DNA of 64,000 nucleotides, from NCBI GenBank assembly GCA_902702965.1, contig CACRXP010000384.1:234344-298343 (forward strand). Direction: 5' to 3'. This DNA comes from Spirometra erinaceieuropaei (taxonomy: Eukaryota > Platyhelminthes > Cestoda > Diphyllobothriidea > Diphyllobothriidae). The number at the start of each line of letters is the position of its first letter. Positions within the stretch are counted from its first letter, which is position 1. This document shows, in pieces, positions 49,601 to 61,600 of this stretch. The translations under genes were made by a program, and so were the position numbers. Below the pieces are notes generated by a model. That model ran no database searches. It saw only the letters and a program-made list of their open reading frames with translations, and was not told the origin of the DNA.

Positions 49601-52600
49601 CCACTCTATGCGATATATTCAAATTTAGATGGGCATCGGATATTAATGAGAAACATACATACAGCTAAAATGGCCATTTAATACAGAAAGCGCTTTTTGC
49701 AAACGTCCGAAAAGAGGCTGTTTAAAAATTCGTAAACCTGAAGCAACTGAAATATCTTTGGATTATGCTGCGCGGTGATTAATTTCATAATTTATCTTTT
49801 GTTATCTTTCCCAGTCAAAGACGCATTTCAGTATTTCGGTTGATATTTAGTGATCCTGCATGCAATTGCTTTTGACAAAGTGCACATAGCAAGAGGTTGC
49901 ATTCTGTATAACCCTGGCCCGCTATATAATGAAAAAGGTGATAAAGCAAGATATGAAAATAAAAAAAAAAACGTTTTGTTGGGAAATCAACGTAAAGTCC
50001 CATTTAAAATGGCACATATTCGCAAATGGAGCATGAACCAATAGCCTAGTAAACTGGTAAGGAAAATCCTTCGCAATCACTTTAAACAAAATAATGTATT
50101 AAATGGTGGCCAGCAAAAAGTGCATTTTGTGAGGCATTATATGGAACTTGCTATGTCCTGTTTTAGCAATAAATTCTTTACTGAGGAAAGGGATAAGGCG
50201 GTTGCTCAACTCACCCATATTTAAATGGCATGGCTTACACGCCAAAGCTTTGTCGGCGTCTTTGGCTGATATTTTGGCAAATAGTTTTAAACTGAATTCT
50301 GTTCTGCATTTGTCATTTAGTAAGGTTGCAAGTGTACTTGAAGACTTAAAAATGTCTTACCCAACTAAAAAAAGAACAATTTAACCATGTTAAAAGGTAA
50401 ATAAACGATATACGAAACTGAGTTTTGCCTCTTCTTGAAAATATCACTTTGTCTTAATCTGAATATCTTGATAATCTGACAACACAGCATAAATAGCCAG
50501 AAGCTGTCTGATTTGAAGCGTCCCCAAAAGTACAGGAAGCTTTTGATTTGCTTGCATTTGGCGAAATGTACACTAACGTATTCATGTATTTTTAGTTGGA
50601 CCAACCTATGCCGGCATTGTCTACCACTTCTTCAACAAATGGGCACCTTTCCTCATTTTGTCGGTCCTGACAGCAATGTGTGGCAGTAAGATGGTGGTTT
50701 TTTGTGTTTATGCCTACAATTTGCTGCAAGTCGAGTAAGCCCATCACTAAATACAAACGGACACACATTATATCGTCCGAAGTTAGTCGTACCCCGTCGT
50801 AATTTAATGATGAGCATGGATTTATCGTGACTGCACAAAAGGGCAAGTTTGGTCCTGCCGTCCCACCTGATTGATACCAAATAGGAAACGCCCTATAAAA
50901 TGTTAGAATGTGTGATTGCGCTGACTTTACGTTTACCTCGTGTTAGTGCCTTTCATACTGTTTTAATTCTGCCAGTGACTGTGTCTCGGTTACATTAGGG
51001 TGTCAGTTCAGATGCGCTTATCTGAGCTTTCCTACTTGCAGCCTTTTTGTTGTCTTAATCCAAAGCTTGGCTAGATTGGGTTACTAATGGCATTATTTGG
51101 ACAGATTGAAACTCCGTTGGTTCTACTTCAGTGACCATGTCATTCGAATTAACACGCGGTTTCCTTCGTGGCCATCCATTCCTGACTGTGCTTTCCTTAT
51201 CATTTTAGCCCACCAAGGGGCTGTGTCGCGGGGAGAGTAATCACATGTCGTCTTTGGTTACACCAAATATTGGTTCACATTCACGTCTCTGCCTGTGTTT
51301 CAAGCCCCACTTGCGCTGACTTTACCTTCCTAGTCCAGTCAGATATGTCAATCAAATGAGCCCATGAGACCAAACCTCGCCTACGAAAGAATTGACGAGG
51401 GATGGCGAAAATCAAAAGAGGGCCTTCAGTAGGGTCAACATCTGATGTTTAAAGTCTGTCGATCGTTCTGTACTGCATGAACTGCAGATTTGTTGGCACA
51501 ACTCCAGGCAGAACTGCCCACATTCAGTGAACAGTAAACAGCATACAGCTCACTATTCTTCTGTCGATGATAACGGACTACATTCCTAAGATACCATGTT
51601 TGCACTTAAAGAATTAAACTGGCTGTGTTACTCCCATTTATTGACCTTCTAAAGTATCATAAGCCTTTAAGAATGACCGTGGTAGAAAAACAGCCGTTGA
51701 GATTTTGATTTTTTCGATAACAAAATGCTCTTGAGGAGTTCGTTTATTGGATCCTTGATGTATTTTCGAAGCGTGGTCTTTTGAGATGAATTTTAATCTA
51801 CGTGTCCTGCAAAACGCCTTTATGCTAAGCATGTTTTGTACACTTGCAAAGTTTCCTCCAGAAATAAAATTGACTGATTTGTGCTAGTGGTGAAACAAAC
51901 ATCTTTTTACTGCGTTGCATGAATAGAGGTATCAATAACAAATAATCTGATTTACACTTTTGGGTTGAGAAAACGATGAAAACAACAGATAAGGGTAAAA
52001 CTTTAGGTCAAGCTTTGGTTTTTCTAGAAATGAGAGATATAATGCTCTATTCAGTACTCACTCATTGCCCTTTGCTTAAAAATCAGTCTTGCAGATAATC
52101 GTATTCAAGCCGAAGTTTCTTCCGGAGGAGGAGAAAGGAACCCCTCTTTGTCGTCTCCTAATGGATCCTTACATCCTCGTGGGAGCAGGTACTGTCAACA
52201 TTGATTTTTTCTTGTTGTTTTAAACAAAACTCTTTCTATGTACCAGGTCATGTCATTTAAATGTCAAATAACCGTCCGCCTTTCCTCGTCTAGCAATAAA
52301 ATATATGTTTTAATGACTTATCTATGCACAATTTAATACTTAATGCGAAAAATTGTGCCACACTGCTATTTCGCCCTAAGGTGAACGCTGTGAAAGTGGT
52401 TCTTTTGGCTATATTCTCGTACCCCTGAATGTCTATCGATCAAACGCTTCAAAAGTCCATCCAAATAAAGTAGTATACCTGTTGACTAGCAATAAGTCAC
52501 ACTAAAGAAAATTTTTGGTTCATGTATTCCGTCAACGATTCATGAATAAGCCTGCCCTCTAAACGTCCTTCTTATCTTCCTATTTGGAAAACCGCCTGTA

Positions 52601-55600
52601 ATTCTGATAAATGCAACGAGTGATCATGGGCCATACAACTTTGTTGAATGCACTTATTTCATAAAACCAAATAAACTCAATTAGATATGTTAGATCTTTT
52701 TCATTATTTTGAAATCTCCTCTCATAACCCTACGAATTGCACAAATTGGAAAAGTATATGAGCAGCAGGTGGACCTACTCATGAAATATCAACTGAAATT
52801 CCAAAATGCGTTTTCGTTTCGAACAGGTTAATTCCGTAATGCTGTGAACGTAATCATCTCGCAGCATTACTCCATAAAAATTCATTTATCTCAAGATACC
52901 GGCCTTCGAACGAAATTTCTTTCGGCTGCATGCACGAAGTAAATTCTGAAAAAAGTGACAACGTATGTTGCCTGAATTTTTTGCATTCAATTTCGATACC
53001 GCTAAAAGTGCGATCACACATCATGGAAAACATGCATAAAACTATTCACTCTTTGGTTAATGCGGTAGAAACTTACGTCTGCTTCTAATCGCTTACTCGA
53101 AAAAACGGTCATATTCGGTTTTCAATATCTTTTTCAATTCCCGAATAATTTTAACCCGCTCTGCCGTTTTACTTGGATTTAGGGTTTATAATCTATAAGC
53201 CGTATATTTTCCGCGTACGGAAAACCACATATTCCTCTACAGCATTAAGCGGATACTATATGGCGTTCATGAAATTTATCAGTGGAATTGATACATATTG
53301 ATAACTATACACGCCACATTGGTGGGTGCAGAGACATGGCCACTTATTAACGACCACTGCACGATATTTCAGTCAGTACATTTGGAGTAAGCGACAGAAG
53401 CCCTTAAAACTCCATTTAGAGGGTACAAATATAAGGGATAATAATGAAATTGCAAAGATTTTGCCTGAAGTTAGGTAAGGAGAATTCATAAATCTAATAA
53501 TTTAACATAAATGCAAAAGGGGTATTATATTCGCGAAATAATTGCGAAAAACTTTGTTCTCCCCATTCGGACTGTGTAAATTTCAATGTGGGCTAAGTTT
53601 GGCACACAAAATAGAATCTGTTGAAGTCTTGGTAGTAGTATATTTATAGTCATTTCAGTAATCCATTAGATCAGGCTTCGGCAGTTCGGGTTGCCTTTCA
53701 GCAGGTAAGCATCCAGTTGTCTCTTGAACATGTTCACGGTAGGGGAATTAACAGCAAACTCCGGCAAAGAGCTCCATTGGTGACTGACCCTCTGTGAGAA
53801 AAAGGAGGAGCGTTGATTTGTGTGGCACAGTTCCCTTTCAAGCTGGTAATCATGTCGTCTGAGATTGGACTTGGGTGTCATTTCAAAAAACGTTTCTCAG
53901 TCGACACCCGTATTAAGTCCTTTTACCACCTGGAACGTTGCTATGAGGTCACCTCTGTCCTGCCTGTAGTGGAGGGGATAGATGTTCAAGGCCGTCAGGC
54001 GCTGCTCGTACGTGAAGTTTTTGAGGCCATGAACAGCCTTTGTAGCACGCCGTTGTACACCATCAAGGACATCTATATCCTTCCGAAGCCACAGCCGCCA
54101 AGCCTGCACCGCATATTCCAGGTGCGGCCGCACAAATGTCCCGTATACTTTGCCAAAAACATCTTTATTCAAGTGGACAAACGTTCTGCGTATCGCGCTC
54201 ATTGCCCGCGCAACGACTTTAGAGCACTCCGTGGTGACGCTTGGATCGTCTTTAATGAATACACCGATATCTTTTTGCACATCTACGGTTTTAAGTGGTG
54301 GATTGTCCAGGAGATACTGTCGTGGGGGTGCATTTGTTCTTCGCTTCGCTGATACTACGTGCATTACTGTACATTTTTGACGGTGAATTTCATGCACCAT
54401 TTCTCGCTCCATGCGTGCAAATTCTCTACGTCCTCGTGTAGTATCTTGACGTCATCTTCGTCTTTTATCGCTCTCCAAAGTTTAAGATCGTCTGCAAAGA
54501 GCGCTATTTCCGATTTTACTTCCCGTACTAGGTCATTTACATAGATAATAAATAGGAGCGGCCCAAGAACTGGCCCCTGTGGGACTCCACTCTTAACAGG
54601 TGCCCATTCTGAGCAGTAGCCTCCCGCAGTGACTTTTTGTCGCCGTCCGTTTAGGAAATCTTTAATCCAGTTCAGAAGATTTCCTCTTATCCCTACTTCT
54701 GACAACTTTTGAATGAGGCGCTTATGTGGAACGCAATCGAACGCCTTGCTGAAGTCGACGTAAATGACATCAACTGGATGTCCTTCATCCATGGCCTTTG
54801 ACCAGTGTTCGAGGGACGAAAGAAGGTTTGTGAGGCAAGACCTTTTTTCGCAGAAGCCATGTTTAACCGAGGCGATGTGAGAGCGGAAAGTATAGAGCGA
54901 TGTAGTAGATTTTTGAAGTAATTTTTCCATCATTTTGCAGTACATGCATGTCAATCTAACCGGCCGGTAGTTCGTGGGACATAGCCGTGATCCTCCGTTG
55001 TGGATAGGTACGACGTTCGCCAACTTCCATGTGTCAGGTAGTTTGCCAGCTTCCAGGGATTTTTGGAAGATTTAAAGGCCTCACAACCATAAAAAAATTT
55101 AAGGACGAATTATGTCCGTCATTTGAGTATAAAAGTACAATAAGTGCTATTTGGCTACCGCATGAGTGAACGAATGAATCTTTTTATGCATTGTTTCTAT
55201 AAAATATAGTTGAAATTTTAGGGCATCGAAAATGAATAAGAAAAATTCGCGCAGCATAGGCAGTCATTTTTATGATGTAGTTCTTACATGCAGTACGAAG
55301 TAAGTTCGTTCGACAGCTGGCATCCTTAGGTAACTGCATTATTATAGAATTATACTGCAGGCTGGTTAGATTTGCAACCCAACTTAATTAATATTTTCGA
55401 ACCGAAAACGAATTTCGGAGTTTTGTTTGACATTTCATGCGTTAGCCCAACAACTGTATATAACAATGAGAATAAGCGAAAAAAGTGTGTTTGAAATCTA
55501 TCGGTCACAAGCAGAAAACAAGCTACCAGGCCGAAGTTGCCATAATAACAGTAAGCAGACTACATATACGGGTAGTAGGTTGATAAAGAACTGTGCAGGA

Positions 55601-58600
55601 CTTATCTGGACTTAATTCAACCAATCATAACCCTGACCACAAGCTGAGGCGGGGGACCAAACATGCGCTTACACACCTGATGCAGTTGATCCATCACAAG
55701 GGACCACTGGCTAGATAATAAGCCTTTCATCGAGGCGAATTTCATCAGTCCTTCGCAAACTGCCAACGTATTTCCTTGCTGAGCGGATATTAATTCACTT
55801 GAAAATGGGTTTGCGCATATGAGTTGACTTCTCGAAACAAAAAAAGCTCCCAATGCGGCAGAGGGGTCACGAACAGACAAATACCTACTATGCTGAAGTC
55901 GATCAACCTATAACTGCAAAGGAGAAACGGCAAAGCATGTTTGCTTTAGGAAGCCAATGGGTCGGTGTACGCCCGTTCAGACTCAAGGACATATACGTAC
56001 ATAACTAATTGCTTGCATATCGTTTGCTCTGAAAATTTTGGGCATCGATTTATTAGGTAATATTTCATTTTTTAATAAATGAGTTTGAACCCTTGCATGA
56101 TGATAGCAGCAAATGCTTTACGAAGGAGACAACGCAGCGGTTACCTAGGGGCATATGTAATATCGGGGGATTGTCGGCGTTTTACATAACTAATTAACTG
56201 CATACCGTTTGCACTGCGAACTTTGTGCTTCGACTTATTAAGAAGTCGTTCATTTTTACCATAATTTGTTAGAATTCCTACATCATAATATCAGTTAATG
56301 CTTTACAAAGCAAACGGCGCAGCGTTTACTTAGAATCATGTGCTAAATTAGAGAACAGCCGACTTTTTACCTCGTGTGCTGTAGCTTCCGATTTCCCGTC
56401 TTCTTGTTGCCCTTAAATCCTCTCATTTTCGTCTTTAGGGACGACTATAATAAGCTAGCTGTCGCGGCAAAAATATAAACTTAATCGCGTGTTAAAGCAG
56501 GCTTGAAAATACTTTAAGGCAATCTAGATGATAATTTATAAGGATTTTTGGCGTTTGCAGGAGGTCTGACTTTTGGAACGTTTGGTATGGCCGTGCTGGA
56601 GGCCATGCTGCCAATGTGGATGAAGAAAAACATGAATTCAAACAGCTGGCAACAGGGAATTGTCTTCCTTGCCTCTAGCCTCGCCTATCTTCTCACCACA
56701 AACGTCGTTGGTTGGCTTTTCCACAACGTGCGTCACTGGTTAAAGGCCTTTTTGGGAATGATCGTCACCGGCCTTTGTCTCGTTTGCGTAAGTCTACTGC
56801 ATAAACTGCAGTAAGCTCATGTCTTAGTGTCTTACGTACCATTATTGCTTTCCGTATAAAAATTTTTATATCAAAGTGATCGTAACAGGTCTCCTTTCTG
56901 AACGCCAATCAATCTTTCTTATCAGGGTTTCTTCAGAAAAAGCATAAGTTAACCAAAGCTGTGGGCGAAACATACTTAGACTGATCGAACGCAGCTTACG
57001 AGAGGCATAGGTACGAACTGGTTAGTAGGTAAAAGCCTGAAATCTTTAAAATTGAGTAAATTAATCGTTTGCTACAAGCTTCTGACTGACAACAGAAAAA
57101 ATAAACATGAGGCTATAAAGTAAGCTTAAACGTTGTCAGAGTTTACGGGGGAAAATCAACGTAACATACTCAATGGCCGAAAATCCCGACAAGTGGGAGA
57201 CATTTTAGCAAGAAAAACATAGTCGCCAAAGCATCGTAAGTTTGCTAATATTCGGAGGCTATAAAAATAAACGGAAATTAACATGAATGCAATTATTCGA
57301 GAACTCGCAAATGTGTGCTTATTGAGAATAAACCCGAACTCAATATATTGCATGGAAGTCCGATGGCGTATGGACATTATGATAATGTAAGCTGGAGCCG
57401 GTCATTAATTCCACTCCAGTCGTTGACTTGCGAGCAGTATACAAATTGGCAAAGAAGAGTATTAAGAGTAGTCCATCAGGGACACTTTTAAGCCATTCAG
57501 GAAGCTTAAAACCCACGAATAAAGCTGAAACCTATGCAAGTGATAACATAATCTTCACAAAAACAAGACAAATGGACATTTGGAGACAGCGGGATTAAAT
57601 TACCATGTGACCGTCATATTTGATGATGTTCACTGCGTGCTTCCTAGCGCTGCAGGCGCTGGGGCCGGGATGTGCGGATAGACCAATGGACAATAATAAT
57701 AGGCTTACTCAGTGTCCTCAGTAATCTGGACCTGGTGGCAAAAGCGATTCACGAAGAGCCAGTTTCTGGCAGGACTACACAGGCCATCTGCCCGGGCCAT
57801 GCTCGCATTGGCTCCCCGCACAAAACACCGGGTTCTTGCACAAAGGGGTTGTCGGTGTGGATAGCCCATGCCACGGAGGTCCCATTACGAAAGGGTCATC
57901 CAGTCAAACGTTTAGCCAATCCGTCGGCCACTGTATAAAAACAAACTGGACTAACTTCGAGGTCTGAGTTGAATGTTCAATTGTCAATCATTTAAGGGTG
58001 TCGAAGTTATTGTGGGGGGAAATGCTCTGAAGTGTCCTGAGAATGTAATCCCCAGAATTGACCTCCGAGCTATCGTTAAAACACCTCACTTAAGTTATGT
58101 TTGTAACTACGTTGGGTCCTCAAAATTTGTTTTACGAAAAATCTACATCCACTTGAAAGCAATCCACTATTCACAAATCGTAAGCATATGTGATAGAGGT
58201 TATTTGCCAATCGTATCAATAGAGGTACGCGTCGCACTGAGTACTGATTCACCAAAATTTAGCCTCGTATTCAGTTGCAATGCGACCACTGATATACGCA
58301 GAATACTAAGGAAAACGGCTAAAAGACTAAAATGACAATTTCTGCCCGCAGAAGAAGGCAGTGTGATCATGAGAACAAAAAGTTTATTAGTCTTACGTTT
58401 TGGATACTCACTCGGTCACATCGTCAGAGACAGTCGCAGATAGGCAATGCGATCACTGATATACGCGAAAGACTAAGAGCAACGGCTGGAGGACTGAAAT
58501 GACAATTTCCGGTTACAGAAGAAGGCATTGCGATCATAGGACCAAGCAGTTTATCAGTCTGACTTTTTGGGTTCTCACTGTGACCTATCATCAGAGACAG

Positions 58601-61600
58601 TCGCAGATAGCCGTAGCGGAGGCACAAGAGATGCACTTTAAAAAGTGCCAAGCAGTCGTCAGGCCACATGCGTACACCTCTCACGACCACAGCTAGGGCT
58701 TGTAATAGGCAATTTGCGTCGATTCGTCAGTGGCCACCATTTCATTATTCGAGTTGGCTGTTGGCGCGATGATTGCTCGGAACTGTGGCCTGCCGTCACT
58801 GGACTAAGCGTTGGCCCGCGCCCTTCACATATGACTGATATCGCTGCGCAGGGAATGTTTCAGCAACAAGCGGTTGCGGTCTTGAGAGCCATTATTCAAG
58901 CAGCTAGCAGTTCGCGCGGTTGTCACTTCTTGTGAAGATTTCGATCTTCTAAAACTTTAAAACATGTTTGGGTTCCGTCGGAAAATCCGTCATGTGCGAG
59001 TTACAGTCTTTCCTTCCCCTCCTGCTGCGTGCTCGTTTATCCGCCTTACGGGGTAATCTCCCAGTTTCGCCGACGTAGGTGTTCTGTCTGCAATCACACC
59101 GTATTCGGCAAGCAGCTCCCGACGTTACTGATGTGGCAGTGGGTCTTTCGGTCTCCGGACGTTGCGTCTGATGGTTGCTTTTGGCCTTTGTGCAATCCAA
59201 ATCCAAGTGTTGTAAGAAGCCGACTGACGGATTTCAAGATGCCCTTCCCATAACACAGAACTCGTCAAAATTTAAAGTCAGTTGAATATGCCCTGGTTGA
59301 CAAAGTCTCGCCTGCAAACATTATTTCCAAGTGTCCGTGAAAAATATTTGAATTCAGCAAACTTGCATTCCGTTTAAGTGCAATGGGTCTCAACGCGCAG
59401 ATATAATCATGCAGTTTTGAATATAGCAACCACGTCGGAAAAACTACGAGATTACCATAAACTCGGATGATCGAGCACGCAGCAGCAGTGGGGGAAGCTT
59501 AGGTGGCGTCTTATTCAATGGGACCCAGCTATTTATTCAAGTTTCAAAATGCCAAAATTGTTGGTCGCCCATGCCCCTGCCGCGTGACCAATTATTCTGA
59601 TTAGGAAAAGTCGCAGCAAAGAAAACGAAGACAAAATGACATTGCGCCGCCAATATCCTCTATGACCGTAACCGATGACGTGTTTGAACACAAATCCGAT
59701 AGGTCAGCTTGGCATGTTTCTTGTTCTAGCGACCGCATCTTTTTTCGAGCGTGTTCGAATCTCACGATTGCCAACCTGCGTTAAGGTGTGGTCGGCTTAT
59801 GACGGCCGGTAATCTTGAAATGGTCATTCCAGTTTCGCTTGCCTTTTTAGGAGACACTGAGTTTATACATTTACACGTAAACTGAAAACATAAAGGCGCT
59901 TTCAAGAAAATAGGAATCTCTAAAGGATTCAATTTTGACGCTTGTTTCCGTGTTGCCGCAGAACTTCGCGAGAATGTACTAAAACAGGTAACCACTTAAA
60001 ATCTGTTGTTAACTTGTTATAAGGATACTCCGCTTTTAAGACACTGCGTCATTGTCTTCTTACTGTAGAATGACTTTTGTACAAATTCCTTTACAACAAA
60101 CAGATACATATATGCTACTCTTCGGGAGCCTATTCATGTATGAGTACATACAGGAATGCCCGTTTTTGTCAACATTTTCTCGGAAGGATATTAAAATTAC
60201 GATATGTTAAGTTAATGGTGTTGTAGAGCGTATACCGTTAGTAAACTGTTACGACAACTAATGTGTCGTCTACATGTCGTAGCTTAAATTTAGGTTTGAC
60301 TAATGCAATTGTCGTAGATTCCGATTTCTATACCTTTACCTCAAACACACGCGTAAATATACATAAATTTGAAGAAATCGCGTACTGATTGAAAAGCTCA
60401 TACGATGGCTGTACATATGTATTTATTCCAAATAATCCTTAAACGATGCAGGAGAAAAGAGAGCACGTACGATTTCGAATGGACGGAACAAAACTTGTTA
60501 GGTCAGTATTCCTCTACGTACAAGCGCACCACGTAGGGAGATACTGAGAGAAGGATTTTGCCGCATATGAAGCTTTTTCTACGGCAAACATTTAAACGGA
60601 TATTAGGTTATCATAATAATGATGAACTAACGGAATCTTCTGCTTGCCTTCAGAACGATCGATAAAGATGCGTCTGGAGTTATCGAATATTAAGCACATC
60701 GTAAACAGTGATTTCTTTTTAAATATATTTGTGAACCTAAATAAAGCACAAGAGTGATAAAGCAGATAAACGTCTTAGATAAGAACCCTGGGTTGATGAT
60801 GCTTCCTGATGGAACAAAGTGTTATTTTCAGGAAAATACTAAACAACTGAAATTTTTTAATCGTATCTAGGTGCCCTTTACTCAGACGGTGGCTCACTTA
60901 TTCGCTCCCGTTTTTGGACTTGGAGTTGGCGCCGGTGAGTGAAACCCTGACGTACATTATGCCGTATGCATATTTTTTCATGTCAGATTTCTATACTACA
61001 AAATAACGGAACAACTAAAAACACACGAGCATAATTTAATTAATGAATTAATGGCCACAGACTTTATGTCTGAACCGAAAGGTATACGAGCAAAGTTTTT
61101 GAAAGTTGGTCGCGTTTTAACAGCATACACTCCATTCGCGACATCTGCCTGGGTCGCAGGTACTTATTCGTAGACTAAACAAAGACAAATGTCATTGTTA
61201 CGTCGAGTCGTTCTGATTTTAAGACAGTGAATGGCAAACCCGAAATGTAGATCACAGATAACCGTTAAACTGCACGCGCTACTTAGCAGCGAGTCCACTT
61301 TAATTTTCTTTGTGCTTCTTCTCTCTGTTTACCTCCAGACACTGGCGTTGCACCTGTGTCTGCATATCGTAGTTTGTTTAACTTCCTCTACCTTCCCTGC
61401 AAGCCATAAATGCAAAACTTGCTTCCTAAATACATGGGAACAGTTCAAGCATATATAAAACTTCTTGAAATCCTACCCACAGGGATATAGTCAACGCATT
61501 GCATAAGTTAAACCCCAGGTACTGTTTTCTGCATTAAAATTTTAAGGTCGCTTTGAGGTTTTAGCCTCAGGTAGAGGTCTCCGCTGCCCTAAAACGAAGA

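Larger units (their letters stand above)
58270..59235 (-). mobile_element. Penelope-like element 3' part with GIY-YIG core and tandem tail, minus strand
   Basis: The minus-strand frame 59206-58949 carries [20 protein letters not shown] (CRI and YVGET as GIY and YIG, followed by the expected Arg region), then [13 protein letters not shown] and KHVLKF. Downstream is a degraded distal block ([20 protein letters not shown] at about 58810-58750), the counterpart of the SDGRAIITPTP segment. The tail is present twice in tandem, 58281-58447 and 58448-58615, period 167 bp. Reverse transcriptase is absent. Confidence 0.75.

Noticed and set aside
53813..54352. Plus-strand frame of 179 codons
   Set aside because: Antisense to the CR1-like reverse transcriptase thumb, whose minus-strand motifs are clear.
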